Assembly: GCF_003259315.1 (NCBI RefSeq)
Contig: NZ_QLLT01000013.1
Span: forward strand, 168,904 to 232,903
Direction: 5' to 3'
Source of the DNA: Kitasatospora sp. SolWspMP-SS2h
GTDB lineage: Bacteria > Actinomycetota > Actinomycetes > Streptomycetales > Streptomycetaceae
Length of the DNA: 64,000 nt
Shown one piece after another: positions 7,986 through 17,420 of the stretch. Each line of letters starts with the position of its first letter. Position 1 is the first letter of the stretch. A model generated the notes under the pieces. It was not told the origin of the DNA and did no database searches. It worked only from the letters and a program-made list of their open reading frames with translations. Both the position numbers and the translations under genes were made by a program.

Positions 7986-9200
7986 TCAGCCCGCCGCGAC
8001 CGCCGGTTCCGAGGGCTCCGCCGCCGTCGGCCGGTCCGCGACGGCGACGGCCGCCGGCCCGCGCCGGTCCACCGCCCAGGACACCGCGGCGATCGCGAAC
8101 CCGAGCAGCGACAGTCCCGCGCCGACCAGCGACGGCGAGGTCAGGCCGTACCCGGCGTCGAGCGCCAGGCCGCCGAGCCAGGCGCCCATCGCGTTGGCCA
8201 GGTTGAACGCGCCCTGCACGGTGGCGGAGGCCAGCGTCGGCGCGGTGCGCGCCTTCCGGATCACCAGGGTCTGCACGGTCGGGACGGTCGCGAAGCCCGC
8301 CGTGCCGATCAGCACCACCGTCGCGGCGGCCGACCAGCGGGCGTGCGCGGTCAGCGCGAACAGGGCGAGCGCGCCGGCCATCGCCAGGAAGGCCGCGCAG
8401 ATCGACGGGCGCAGCGCCCGGTCGGCCGCGTAGCCGCCGATCACGTTGCCGAGGGTCATGCCGACGCCGAACAGGGCCAGCACCAGGGTGACCGAGCCCT
8501 CGGCGAACCCGGCGACGCCGGTGAGGGCGGGGGTGATGTAGGTGTAGCAGGCGAACAGTCCGGCGCAGCCGAACACCACGGTGGTCAGCGCCAGCCAGAG
8601 CTGTCCGCTGCGGAAGGTGGCGAGTTCGCTGCGCAGGCCCGCGCCGGGGTGGCTGGGCAGGTGCGGGACGAGGCGGGCGATGGCGGCGGCGCCGAGCAGG
8701 CCGATCGCCACCACGACGAGCATCGCGGCCCGCCAGCCGAGGTGCTGGCCGAGCAGGGTGGCGGCGGGCACGCCGAGGATGTTCGCCACCGTCAGCCCGG
8801 AGAACATCACCGACACCGCCCGGGCCCGCAGGTGCGGGGCGACCAGTTCGGCGGCGGCCACCGCGCCGGCCCCGAAGAACGCGCCGTGCGGCAGCCCGGT
8901 GATCCGCCGGGCCGCCGCCAGGAAGGCGAAGTTCGGCGCGATCGCGCACAGCAGGTTCCCGAACGTGAACAGCCCCGCCAGCCCGACCAGCACCGTCTTG
9001 CGCGGCAGCTTCGCGGCCACCGCGGTCAGCAGCGGCGCCCCGATCACCACGCCGAGCGCGTAGAGCGAGATCAGCCAGCCCGCCTGCGGGATGGTCCGGT
9101 CCAGGCCGTCGGCGATCTGCGGCAGCAACCCCATCGCGGAGAACTCGGTGGTGCCGATCGCGAACGCGGTCACGGCGAGGGCGACGAGCGCCAGGGGCAT
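7986..9200 (-). CDS. MFS drug exporter, DHA1 (AraJ/Cmx-like)
   Basis: 404 residues from ATG 9200 (MPLALVALAV), where the first membrane helix begins; a 26-codon upstream extension is Arg/Ser-rich and unlikely. It shows about 12 transmembrane segments and the GTTEF motif of helix 1 typical of the AraJ/chloramphenicol-exporter branch. The motif-A-like loop is AAKLPRK. A TTGACA (minus strand, 9278-9273) lies upstream next to a CAACGTTG palindrome (9276-9283), a possible promoter with operator, though no convincing -10 follows. Exports an unknown drug or sugar-like compound. Confidence 0.82.
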   Translation of the reverse strand: MPLALVALAVTAFAIGTTEFSAMGLLPQIADGLDRTIPQAGWLISLYALGVVIGAPLLTAVAAKLPRKTVLVGLAGLFTFGNLLCAIAPNFAFLAAARRITGLPHGAFFGAGAVAAAELVAPHLRARAVSVMFSGLTVANILGVPAATLLGQHLGWRAAMLVVVAIGLLGAAAIARLVPHLPSHPGAGLRSELATFRSGQLWLALTTVVFGCAGLFACYTYITPALTGVAGFAEGSVTLVLALFGVGMTLGNVIGGYAADRALRPSICAAFLAMAGALALFALTAHARWSAAATVVLIGTAGFATVPTVQTLVIRKARTAPTLASATVQGAFNLANAMGAWLGGLALDAGYGLTSPSLVGAGLSLLGFAIAAVSWAVDRRGPAAVAVADRPTAAEPSEPAVAAG

Positions 9201-9299
9201 GCGGGTGCTCCAGCCAACGACAGGGGACGGCGACCGTCCGGAACGGCGCACCGACCGGGCCGCCAACCCCGATGTCAACGTTGTCAGTGCTCACCGATC

Positions 9300-11372
9300 C
9301 TACCCGCCGCGCGGTCCGCCGGTCCGCGCCGTCCGCGCCGCCCGCCCGGCCGGACGGGCGGCAGCAGGTCGCCCGCGCCGACGGTGCACGCCCGCCGGGC
9401 GCGGGTCTGAGCCGGTCGCCAGGGCCCGGATGCGGCGCACCTCGGCGGCCACGCCCGCGAGTTCGGAGGGCAGTTCGGCCGGCGGCGCGACGGCGGGCGT
9501 CCGGGCGGGGGCGGCGGTCGGGCCGGGGCGGTCGAGGGCGTCGGCGGCGGCGGCGAGGTCCCGGGTGAGGGTGCGGACGGCGGGGGCGGCCGGGGCGGGG
9601 GCGCCGTGGTCGCGCTCGACGGCGTACGCGGTGGCGGCGTCGGCGAGCCGTTCGGCGTGCACGGTCAGGCGCAGCCAGTCCGGTCCGGCCGGTCCGCCGG
9701 GGCGGAGTTCGGCGGCGGCGGTCTCGGCGGCGGCGCGGGCCTGGGCGAGGGTGCGGTAGGCGGTGCGGCGCAGTTCGGCCCGGTCGGCGGCCGGGGCCCG
9801 CTCGCCGTCCCGGTCCGCCGGACCGGCCAGCAGGACGTGGTCGAGGTAGCGCTGGGTGTGCCGGAGCGCGTGCGCGGCGCGCTGGCCGACCCGGGCCCGG
9901 GTGTCGGCCAGGCCGGGGAGGTGGCCGACCAGCAGGACCAGGGCGCAGGCGAGCGCGGTGTCGGCGAGCCGGGCGGGGGCGGCGCCGTGGTCGCCGCCGG
10001 TGGTGGTGAAGGCCAGCACGGTGACGGTGATGACGGCGGTCTGCGCGGCGAAGTGCCGCTGGGCCACGGGTATCAGCGCGCCGGTCGCGGCCACCGCGGC
10101 GACCGGCCACCACGGGCCGGACAGCACCGGCCCGAGCAGCGCGACCAGCAGCACGCCGGCGACCGTCCCGGCGAAGCGGTTGACGACCCGGGAGAACAGC
10201 GGCCCCAGGTCCGGCTTGACCAGGAACGCGGCGGTGACGGGCAGCCAGTACCAGTGCCCGGTGCGCAGCGCGAGCGCCAGCGCGGCGCTCGCCGCGACGC
10301 ACACCCCGACCCGCACCCCGTACGCCCGGCCGGCCCGGCCCCACGGCCGCACGCCCGGCACCGGGCCGCGCCGCTCCCCCGCCGGCGCGCCCAGCACCAG
10401 CACGGCCAGCGCCCGCCGCAGCCCGTGCCCGCGCGTCCGGCCGCGGGCGGCGCCGGGACCGGCCGGTCCCGGCGTCCCGCCGAAGGCGAGGGCCGCGTGC
10501 AGGACGGCGCGGTCGAAGGCGGCGGTGGCCGGGGTCTCGGCGGCGGGGACGGGCAGCGGGCCGGGGAGGCGGTCGGTGCGGACGGCGGTGGCCAGGCGGC
10601 GCGGGCCGGTGGCGAGGCGGGCGGGCAGCGGACGGGCGGCGCGCAGCAGCGCGACGCTCGCCTCGCACAGGGCGGACGCGGCGGCGAGCCGGGTGCGCAG
10701 GGCGTGGTCGTGGCCGGTGCGCAGCTGTTCGCCGGCCCGGTCGAGGGCGGCGGTCAGCCGGCGGCGGGCGTTCTCGGCGCGGTCGGTCCCGGCGGCGTCC
10801 AGGGCGTCGGCGAGGGCGTCGAAGACCGCGGCGACGGCCTGCCGTTCGGCGTGCAACGGCCGCGGGTGGCTGGTGAGTTGACGCAGCAGCAGGAGCCAGG
10901 CGGCACCGGCCAGGTAGCAGCCGGCCCGGGCCCAGCCCGGCAGCGGGACGGGCAGGCCGCAGCCGAGCACGGTGAGCACCGTCAGCTGCACGGCGGCGGC
11001 GGAGGCGACCGGCCCGGCGACGCTGACCGCCCCGCAGAGCACCCCGACCGCGCCGAGCAACGGCACCGCCCACCACCCGCCGACGGTACCGACCAGCAGG
11101 CCCAGCGCCCCGGCGAACGCGGGGACGGCCTGCTGCACGGCCCCGGTCCGCCGCCCGGCGGGCCGGTCGTTCACCCCCGCGAACATCGCCCCCAGCCCGG
11201 CAAGCACCCCTTCGGCGGGCCGCCCGGCAGCCAGCGCGACCCCCAGCGGCACCGCCATCCCGGCCGCGCCCCGCACCGTCGCCGCCCAGGGCACCGGGCC
11301 GCGCTGCCAGCGCAGCGGATGGGTCAGCCAGTCCGGTCGCGCCTGTCGCCTGTTCGTGGGAACTCCCTCCAC
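9300..11372 (-). CDS. FUSC family (aromatic acid exporter-like) membrane protein
   Basis: 690 residues, GTG start at 11372 without a clear ribosome site. Two hydrophobic blocks of several helices each (about 35-165 and 350-480) alternate with long Arg/Ala-rich cytoplasmic helical domains, the layout of the FUSC/YccS/ArAE family. The second block contains GHWYWLPVTAAFLVKPDLGPLFSRVVNRFAGT, a family hallmark. Members are implicated in efflux of aromatic acids, but the substrate here is unknown. The last 40 residues are Arg/Pro-rich and probably disordered. No partner gene is adjacent. Confidence 0.8.
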   Translation of the reverse strand: MEGVPTNRRQARPDWLTHPLRWQRGPVPWAATVRGAAGMAVPLGVALAAGRPAEGVLAGLGAMFAGVNDRPAGRRTGAVQQAVPAFAGALGLLVGTVGGWWAVPLLGAVGVLCGAVSVAGPVASAAAVQLTVLTVLGCGLPVPLPGWARAGCYLAGAAWLLLLRQLTSHPRPLHAERQAVAAVFDALADALDAAGTDRAENARRRLTAALDRAGEQLRTGHDHALRTRLAAASALCEASVALLRAARPLPARLATGPRRLATAVRTDRLPGPLPVPAAETPATAAFDRAVLHAALAFGGTPGPAGPGAARGRTRGHGLRRALAVLVLGAPAGERRGPVPGVRPWGRAGRAYGVRVGVCVAASAALALALRTGHWYWLPVTAAFLVKPDLGPLFSRVVNRFAGTVAGVLLVALLGPVLSGPWWPVAAVAATGALIPVAQRHFAAQTAVITVTVLAFTTTGGDHGAAPARLADTALACALVLLVGHLPGLADTRARVGQRAAHALRHTQRYLDHVLLAGPADRDGERAPAADRAELRRTAYRTLAQARAAAETAAAELRPGGPAGPDWLRLTVHAERLADAATAYAVERDHGAPAPAAPAVRTLTRDLAAAADALDRPGPTAAPARTPAVAPPAELPSELAGVAAEVRRIRALATGSDPRPAGVHRRRGRPAAARPAGRAARTARTGGPRGG

Positions 11373-11551
11373 CGGTGAGCCTGCCCCCGCAGCCTAGGCC
11401 CGCCTCTTGTCACGCCCGCTGCACCCGCGTTACGCCCGGATGACACCGGTGGTGGCGGGCCCGCCGCCCGCTGCTCCGGCGCGCCCTCCGCTCCCCCGTC
11501 CTCCCGGCTGCGGTATACCTGCTGGCAACGGCGGCGAGAGGTGGGTGGCGG

Positions 11552-11821
11552 GTGATCCGGCGGCGGGTGCTGGTCTCGGGCACGGTGCAGGGCGTCTTCT
11601 TCCGCGACTCCTGCCGCCGGACGGCCGCCGGGGCGGGCGTGGCGGGCTGGGTGCGCAACCTGCCGGACGGCCGGGTGGAGGCGGTCTTCGAGGGCGATCC
11701 GGCGGCGGTGGAGCAGTTGGTCGCCTGGATGCGGCACGGCCCGTCCCGCGCGGTGGTCGAGCACGTCGAGGTGGTCGAGGAGCAGCCGGAGGGCCTGCTG
11801 GTCTTCGCCGTCACCACCTGA
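11552..11821 (+). CDS. acyP: acylphosphatase
   Basis: 89 residues, the usual size for the family. GTG start at 11552 behind a GAGAGGTGGG-type site. The signature GTVQGVFFR gives the phosphate-binding Arg18, and GWVRNLPDG gives the catalytic Asn36. Hydrolyses carboxyl-phosphate bonds of acylphosphates such as 1,3-bisphosphoglycerate or acetyl phosphate in the cytoplasm. Single gene, convergent with the sugar ABC operon. Confidence 0.93.
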   Translation: MIRRRVLVSGTVQGVFFRDSCRRTAAGAGVAGWVRNLPDGRVEAVFEGDPAAVEQLVAWMRHGPSRAVVEHVEVVEEQPEGLLVFAVTT

Positions 11822-11977
11822 GCCCGCTGTCCGGCCCCGCCCGGCACCCCGCCCCGCCGGTCCGCGCCTCTTCCCGGGACGGCGGGGGCCGCCGCTCTCC
11901 ACGCTCCGAGCTGCCGAACGCGCCGGGCACCGGCCGCCCGGCCCGCCGGTGCCGAGGGCGGCGGGGCCGGGTCGGGG

Positions 11978-13000
11978 TCAGGCGGGGAGTCCGATGGGGC
12001 GTTCGCCGTTGCGGCGCTGCTGGATGACGACGGCGATGACGAGGAGGGCGCCCTGGGCGACGTTCTGCCAGAAGGCGTTGATGCCTTCGACGGTGAGGCC
12101 GTTCTCCAGGCAGCCGAGCAGGGCGACGGCCAGGAGGGTGCCGCCGATGCCGCCCTTGCCGCCCTTGAGGGCGCAGCCGCCGAGGGCGGCGGCGGTGATG
12201 GCTTTGAGTTCGAGTCCTTCGCTGCCGGAGGTGGGTTGGCCGCTTCCGGTGCGGGCGGTGAGGAGGATGCCGGCGACGGCGGCGACGGCGCCGATGAGGG
12301 CGTAGACGGCGACGAGGTACTTGTTGATGTTGATGCCGGCGAGGCGGGCGGCGGTGTCGTTGCCGCCGATGGCGTAGATGTTGCGGCCGATGTCGGTGTA
12401 CTTGAGCAGGAGGTGGACGGCGGCGGCGGTGAGGATGAGGATCCAGACCATGACGGGCAGGCCGGCGATCTTGCCGCGGCCGAGGAAGATGAAGACGTCG
12501 TCGTTGAGGACGTAGCCCTGGGCGCGGCCGTTGGAGACGAGTTGGGCCAGGCCCTTGTAGGCGGCGAGGCCGGCGAGGGTGGCGATGGTGGGGTTGACCC
12601 GGCCGTAGACGATGATGACGCCGTTGAGGACGCCGATCAGCAGGCCCACGCCGACGGCGGCGGCCATGCCGGCGAAGGGGTTGGCGCCGGCGGAGGTGAA
12701 GGCCATGGCGGAGATGACGGAGGCGACGCCGGCCTGGGAGCCGACGGAGATGTCGAGGCCGCCGCAGATGATGACGACGGTCTGGACGACGGCGAGTAGG
12801 CCGGTGATGGTGGCGGCTTCGGCGATGACCTGCATGTTGGACAGGCTGAGGTAGTTGTCGTTCAGGACGCCGAAGAGGGCGAGGACGACGGCCAGGGCGC
12901 CGATCAGGCTGAGGTTCTGTCCGCCGACGGAGGCCAGCAGCGAGCGGGCGGTGGTGCCGGTGGGCTTGGCGGGTGCCGCCGGCCGGGTGGTGGTGGTCAC
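11978..13000 (-). CDS. sugar ABC transporter permease (RbsC/AraH family)
   Basis: 340 residues with about 9-10 hydrophobic helices. It has the branched-chain/ribose-type permease pattern, including VIICGGLDISVGSQAG, GVNPTIATLAG-like GRVNPTIATLAG and IGGNDTAARLAGI, the conserved loop that contacts the ATPase. GTG at 13000 overlaps the ATPase stop by 4 nt. Last gene of the operon binding protein-ATPase-permease. It forms the membrane channel for a pentose or hexose together with the two upstream products. Confidence 0.9.
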   Translation of the reverse strand: MTTTTRPAAPAKPTGTTARSLLASVGGQNLSLIGALAVVLALFGVLNDNYLSLSNMQVIAEAATITGLLAVVQTVVIICGGLDISVGSQAGVASVISAMAFTSAGANPFAGMAAAVGVGLLIGVLNGVIIVYGRVNPTIATLAGLAAYKGLAQLVSNGRAQGYVLNDDVFIFLGRGKIAGLPVMVWILILTAAAVHLLLKYTDIGRNIYAIGGNDTAARLAGININKYLVAVYALIGAVAAVAGILLTARTGSGQPTSGSEGLELKAITAAALGGCALKGGKGGIGGTLLAVALLGCLENGLTVEGINAFWQNVAQGALLVIAVVIQQRRNGERPIGLPA

Positions 13001-14559
13001 GGGGTGGCTCCAGGGGCGGGTGCGGTGGTGAGGTCGTCGGCCATGGCGAGGCTGAGGATGTTCTCCTCGGTGGCGTGGGCGCGGTCGAGTTCGCCGGTGA
13101 TGCGGCCGCCCTGCATGACGAGGATGCGGTCGGCGAGGCCGAGGACCTCGGGCAGTTCGGAGGAGATGACGAGGATGGCGACGCCCTCGGCGGCGAGGTC
13201 GGCGATGATCTGGTAGATCTCGGCCTTGGCGCCGATGTCGATGCCGCGGGTCGGCTCGTCCAGGATGAGGACCTTGGGTTTGCGGGCCAGCCAGCGGGCG
13301 AGGACGACTTTCTGCTGGTTGCCGCCGGAGAGTTTGCGGACTTCCGTCTCGATGGAGGGGGTGCGCACCCGCAGGCGGTCGGTGTAGTGCCGGGCGAGTT
13401 CGCGCTCGGCGCCGCGGCGCACGAAGCGCAGGCGGCGCAGGCGCTCCAGGACGACGGTGGAGGTGTTGTCGCGGATGGAGCGGTGCAGGAACAGGGCCTG
13501 GGCCTTGCGTTCCTCGGGGGCCAGGCCGAGTCCGGCCCTGATGGCGTCGCCGGGGTGTCCGGTGCGCAGGCGCCGGCCGTCGAGGGTGACGGTGCCGGTG
13601 TGGACGGGGCGGTCGCCGGCCAGGGCGAGGGCGAGTTCGGAGCGGCCGGCGCCGATCAGCCCGGCCAGGCCGACGACTTCGCCGGCGCGCACCGTCAGGT
13701 CGATGTCGTGGACGTCGTCGGTGCTGACACCGCGAACGTCCAGGACGACGCGGTCGGTGGCGACGTGCGCGCGGGAGAACATGGCGGACAGGTCGCGGCC
13801 GACCATCAGGCGCACCAGTTCGCCCTCGTCGGTGGCGGCGGCGTCCAGGACGCCGGCCAGGGCGCCGTCGCGCAGCACTGCGATGCGGTCGGCGAGTCGG
13901 AAGATCTCCTGCATGCGGTGGGAGACGTAGACGACGGCGATGCCGTCGGCGCGCAGGCGGCGGATGAGGGCGAAGAGCGCTTCGACCTCGTGGTCGGAGA
14001 GCGAGGAGGTGGGCTCGTCGAAGGCGATGACCTTGGCCTCGCCGGTCAGCGCCCGCATGATCTCGACCAGTTGGCGCTGGGCGGGGGTGAGTCGGGAGCC
14101 GAGCAGGTCGGGGTCCAGGACGCCGGCGAAGCCCAGGCGGTCGAGGTCGGCGCGGATGCGGCGGCGCAGTTCGGCGCGGTCCAGGCGGCGTCCGGCCGCG
14201 CGGGGCAGCGAGCCGGCGTAGACGTTCTCGGCGACCGAGACGTGCGGGATGATCTCGGGTTCCTGCGGGATGATCCGGATGCCGGCCCGGCGCGCGTCGA
14301 TCGGCGAACCCAGGGACAGGGGGCGGCCGTCCAGCAGCACCCGTCCCTCGGTGGGCTGGTGGTCACCGGTCAGGATCTTCAACAGGGTCGACTTCCCGGC
14401 CCCGTTCTCCCCCATCAACGCGGTCACCCGGCCGGCCGGGAAGTCCAGGGTGACGGCGTCGAGGGCCCGGACCGGGCCGAACCGCTTGGAGAGGTGGTGC
14501 ACACCGGCTCCGGCGGTGGGCGGCCGGGGGTGCGGGTTCGGGTCGTGCGCTGTGCTCAC
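12997..14559 (-). CDS. sugar ABC transporter ATP-binding protein (RbsA/AraG family)
   Basis: About 520 residues with two tandem ABC domains. The N-terminal half has Walker A GENGAGKST (50-58), a degenerate signature LTPAQRQ and Walker B VIAFDEPTS. The C-terminal half has the altered GLIGAGRSE P-loop, LSGGNQQK signature and LILDEPTRGIDIG, the usual asymmetry of monosaccharide importers. I chose GTG 14559 because AAGGTGA lies 5 nt upstream; GTG 14568 is three codons longer. GLAPEERKAQ resembles AraG/RbsA linkers. Powers uptake with the neighbouring permease and binding protein. Confidence 0.9.
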   Translation of the reverse strand: MSTAHDPNPHPRPPTAGAGVHHLSKRFGPVRALDAVTLDFPAGRVTALMGENGAGKSTLLKILTGDHQPTEGRVLLDGRPLSLGSPIDARRAGIRIIPQEPEIIPHVSVAENVYAGSLPRAAGRRLDRAELRRRIRADLDRLGFAGVLDPDLLGSRLTPAQRQLVEIMRALTGEAKVIAFDEPTSSLSDHEVEALFALIRRLRADGIAVVYVSHRMQEIFRLADRIAVLRDGALAGVLDAAATDEGELVRLMVGRDLSAMFSRAHVATDRVVLDVRGVSTDDVHDIDLTVRAGEVVGLAGLIGAGRSELALALAGDRPVHTGTVTLDGRRLRTGHPGDAIRAGLGLAPEERKAQALFLHRSIRDNTSTVVLERLRRLRFVRRGAERELARHYTDRLRVRTPSIETEVRKLSGGNQQKVVLARWLARKPKVLILDEPTRGIDIGAKAEIYQIIADLAAEGVAILVISSELPEVLGLADRILVMQGGRITGELDRAHATEENILSLAMADDLTTAPAPGATP

Positions 14560-14622
14560 GCTGGTCACCTTCGGGTCGTGCGGGAGGACGGGGGCCGCCT
14601 GCCGCGCGGGGCGGGCGGGGCG

Positions 14623-14645
14623 CCGCCCCGGCCCCGCCGGGGCGG
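14623..14645 (-). terminator. intra-operon attenuator hairpin
   Basis: A perfect 10-bp stem with a 3-nt loop lies 27 nt downstream of the binding-protein stop and before the ATPase gene. Such hairpins commonly stabilise or partly terminate binding-protein mRNA, so that more binding protein than ATPase is made. Confidence 0.55.
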
Positions 14646-14671
14646 TGTGCCGGGGCGGCGGGTGGCCGGGG

Positions 14672-15724
14672 TCAGTTGCAGGTGACGCCCGCGGACTTCC
14701 AGGTGGCCGCGTCGACCATGGTGGTGGGGGCGAAGGCCTCCTTCGGGAAGTCCTTGCTGTTCTTGAGCTTGTCGTACATGGTCTGGACGGCCAGCGCGCC
14801 GACGTCCTTGCCGTTGATGAACAGCGCCGCCTTCATGCCCGACGGCTTGCTGCCGCTCCAGTCCTTGCAGGCGAGGTAGGCGCCCAGGCCGACGCCGATC
14901 ACGTCGTCGGCGCCGATGCCGGCGTTCTCCAGCGCGGTCACGCCACCCTGGACGTTCTCGTCGTTGCAGCCCCACACGACCCAGTGCTTGACCCCCGCGT
15001 TGGCGGTGACGGTCGCGGCGATCTTGTCCTGGGCGCCGGTCGGGGTGTTGTCGGTCGCCACGTCGATGCTCTGGATCTGGGCGCCCGATCCGGCCGCGAA
15101 CGCCTCCTTCGCGGCTTTCACCCGGTCCCCGCAGACGGTGACGTCCTGCTTCCAGGCGGAGATGATCCGGGTGTCGGCGGGGTTCCACCCGGTCTTCTTG
15201 AACTCCTCGGCGGCGCGCTTGCCGACTTCGCCGCCCATCTGGGCACCGGAGAAGCCGATCCGCGGCACCAGTTGCTCCTTGTCGCAGGAGGCCGGGTCGG
15301 GGCCGGTCGCGCAGATCTGGTCGTCCGAGGTCAGCAGCGCCACCTTCGCGTCCTTCGCGATCTGCACGACCTGCGGGCCCACCGCCGGGTCCGGCACCAC
15401 GATGATCAGGCCGTTGCTCTTCTGCGCGACGGCCGACTGCACCTCGCTGACCGTCTTGTTGGCGTCGTTGCCCAGGTTGACGACCTTCAGGTCGATCCCC
15501 AGCTCCGCGGCCTTCGCCTTCGCCCCGTCCGCCTCCCCGACGAAGTACTCCTGGTCGCCCTGCTTCTGCAGGTACGTCAGGGAGATCCGGCCGTTCACCG
15601 GGGCCGCGGGCGCGCCGTCGGACTTCACCGACTCCTTGCCGGTGGAACAGCCGGTGGCCAGGCCGAGGGTGAGCAGCAGGCCGGTCGCGGCGGCGGCGGC
15701 CCGGCCGGCGGTGGTGCGGAACAT
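14672..15724 (-). CDS. sugar ABC transporter substrate-binding lipoprotein, AraF-like
   Basis: 350 residues from ATG 15724 (site AAGGAG). Lipoprotein signal: hydrophobic stretch then lipobox LATGC with Cys26. The mature part is a type-1 periplasmic-binding fold. GVKHWVVWGCNDENVQGGV and DDVIGVGLGAY correspond closely to the arabinose-binding protein AraF of E. coli (VKHWLIVGMND, DIIGIGING), and PDPAVGPQVVQIAKD also matches. The likely ligand is L-arabinose or a related sugar; a galactose-type ligand is possible. Anchored outside the membrane, it delivers sugar to the permease. Position beside secreted glycosidases suggests it takes up their products. Confidence 0.85.
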   Translation of the reverse strand: MFRTTAGRAAAAATGLLLTLGLATGCSTGKESVKSDGAPAAPVNGRISLTYLQKQGDQEYFVGEADGAKAKAAELGIDLKVVNLGNDANKTVSEVQSAVAQKSNGLIIVVPDPAVGPQVVQIAKDAKVALLTSDDQICATGPDPASCDKEQLVPRIGFSGAQMGGEVGKRAAEEFKKTGWNPADTRIISAWKQDVTVCGDRVKAAKEAFAAGSGAQIQSIDVATDNTPTGAQDKIAATVTANAGVKHWVVWGCNDENVQGGVTALENAGIGADDVIGVGLGAYLACKDWSGSKPSGMKAALFINGKDVGALAVQTMYDKLKNSKDFPKEAFAPTTMVDAATWKSAGVTCN

Positions 15725-15838
15725 GGTGGCTCCTTGAGCGTGTGCCGGGGTTCGGCATGGGGTGCGGGGACAGCGGTGGCGGCGGGTGGGACCGGTCCGG
15801 GGGACTTCGTGGGCTTCGATGACTCGCGCCACCAACAA

Positions 15839-15894
15839 CGAACATCTTCGAACGAGATACAACACATGACACCCTTGTCATGCACTTCCGTCAA
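15839..15894 (-). promoter_or_regulatory. promoter and operator of the sugar ABC operon
   Basis: On the minus strand TTGACG (15894-15889) is a good -35. Just downstream lies a perfect inverted repeat, CATGACA-CCCT-TGTCATG (15865-15882), covering the promoter spacer and -10. Further downstream two GTTCG elements are repeated with a 10-bp period (15853-15849 and 15843-15839); ATGTTCG here resembles DeoR-family (GlpR-type) half sites. No regulator gene is adjacent. Confidence 0.5.
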
Positions 15895-15976
15895 GGGGGA
15901 GGACGGATCTGTCTCCCCTCGCGGCCACCGGCCCGCGTTCCGGACGGCGGATGCCGCCGGGTGCGGGAGCGGGGGT

Positions 15977-17143
15977 TCACGCCACGGCCGACGGCGGTGT
16001 CCAGCGCTGGTTGGCGCCGCCGTTGCAGGTCCACAGGACCAGCCGGGTGCCGTCGGCGGTGGCGGAGCCGGGGTCGTCCAGGCAGCGGCCGGAGACCGGG
16101 TTGCGGTAGCCGCCGTCGTACGGCTGCCACTGCTGGTTGGCGCCGCCGTTGCAGTCCCACAGCTCGACCTCGGTGCCGTCGGCCGTGCCGCCGGCGGTGG
16201 CGTCCAGGCACTTGCCGAGGGCGTTCAGGGTGCCGTCGGGGTTCGCGCTCCACTTCTGGGCCGGTGTGTTGTTGCAGGACCAGATCTGCACGGCGGTGCC
16301 GTTGGCGCTGCTGCCGGCATTGACGTCGAGGCACTTGCCGGCGATGCCGGACCGCACCGGGCCGCCCACCGTGACCGGGGCGCCGATCCAGCCCGCGCTG
16401 TCGGCGGCCTGGACGCCGCTGTTGAAGGCGGTGGCCATCTTGGCGAAGCCGCTGTCGTTGGGGTGCAGCGCGTCGGAGAGGTCGGCGGTGGTCAGGGTGC
16501 CCAGGTCGACCAGGCGGACGTGCTTGCCGGCGGCCTGCTTGGCCTGGACGATGCCGGGGAGCTTGGCGTTGAAGGCCGGGCGGTTGGGCTCCTCGGTGGA
16601 GCTGGTGGAGACGATCAGGGTACCGACCAGCACGGTCGCGTCGGGGGCGTCCCGGTTGATCTGGTCGATGAGCGCGGAGAGGCGGTCGGCGGCGGTGGCG
16701 ACCTGGTAGTTCTGGTTGAGGTCGTTGGTGCCGATCTCCAGCGTGACCACGTTGGGCCGGTAGCGGGCCAGCACCGAGTCGGCGATGCCGGCGATCTGGT
16801 CGATGCGCCAGCCGGAGTGGCCCTCGTTGTCCGGGTCGGACAGCGTGCCGTTGCGGACCGAGCCGACGAAGTCCTCGGGGTGGCCCTCGGCGGCCAACTG
16901 GTTCCACAGCGCGGAGCGGTAGCTGTTGCCGCTGCCGGTGCCGACGCCCCAGGTGATCGAGTCGCCCAGCGGCAGCAGGCGGAGGGCGGCGGGCGCCGCG
17001 GCGGCCCGGCTCGTCGCAGTGGCCGTGGCTGCGGCCGTGGTCGTCGGCCCCTCGCTCGCCGCGGCCGGCAGCGCGGTACCCAGGGCCAGGGAGGCGATCA
17101 GCGGGATGAGTGCGGTGGCGGTGGTCGCCGTGCGCGTCTTCAT
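15977..17143 (-). CDS. secreted SGNH/GDSL esterase with C-terminal ricin-type lectin
   Basis: 388 residues. Sec signal with an Ala-rich cleavage region near residue 30. The SGNH hydrolase domain (about 54-250) shows block I GDSITWG with nucleophile Ser62, block III GTND (138-141), and block V DALHPND with Asp224 and His227 of the triad. Residues about 258-388 form a ricin B-type trefoil with repeated KCLD and QxW elements. Probably deacetylates or de-esterifies plant or fungal polysaccharide while bound through the lectin. It lies between the sugar transporter and GH59 genes in the same direction, with gaps of 252 and 302 nt. Confidence 0.87.
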   Translation of the reverse strand: MKTRTATTATALIPLIASLALGTALPAAASEGPTTTAAATATATSRAAAAPAALRLLPLGDSITWGVGTGSGNSYRSALWNQLAAEGHPEDFVGSVRNGTLSDPDNEGHSGWRIDQIAGIADSVLARYRPNVVTLEIGTNDLNQNYQVATAADRLSALIDQINRDAPDATVLVGTLIVSTSSTEEPNRPAFNAKLPGIVQAKQAAGKHVRLVDLGTLTTADLSDALHPNDSGFAKMATAFNSGVQAADSAGWIGAPVTVGGPVRSGIAGKCLDVNAGSSANGTAVQIWSCNNTPAQKWSANPDGTLNALGKCLDATAGGTADGTEVELWDCNGGANQQWQPYDGGYRNPVSGRCLDDPGSATADGTRLVLWTCNGGANQRWTPPSAVA

Positions 17144-17277
17144 GCGTGGTCCTCACGGGAGTGGGGGGATCAAGCCGGTTCCGGCGGAAGCGGCGTGGCG
17201 GACCTCGGGTTCGGCGGCGGGGAGGTGCGCGGGCCGCGGCGGCTTCGCGATGGTGGTGCGGCGGACCGCCGGGGTCA

Positions 17278-17400
17278 CGGCACGGCCGGCAGGGTGGTCC
17301 AGCGCCGGTTGGCGCCACCGTCGCAGGTCCACACGTCCAGCCGGGTGCCGTCGGCGGTGGCGGAGCCGGTCACGTCGGGGTGCCCGCGCTCCCGGCCGGG
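17278..17400 (-). pseudogene. remnant of a ricin-lectin C-terminus
   Basis: Reading the minus strand toward the stop at 17280-17278 gives VTGSATADGTRLDVWTCDGG then ANRRWTTLPAVP. This is the last repeat of a ricin B-type lectin, very like the tail of the neighbouring esterase. No upstream lectin or enzyme is attached, and the expected SGRCLD is replaced by GRERGHPD. Probably the leftover of a deleted fifth lectin-tagged gene or of a recombination between tails. Confidence 0.7.
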
Positions 17401-17420
17401 GCGGCCGCGGCCGGCGGGGA

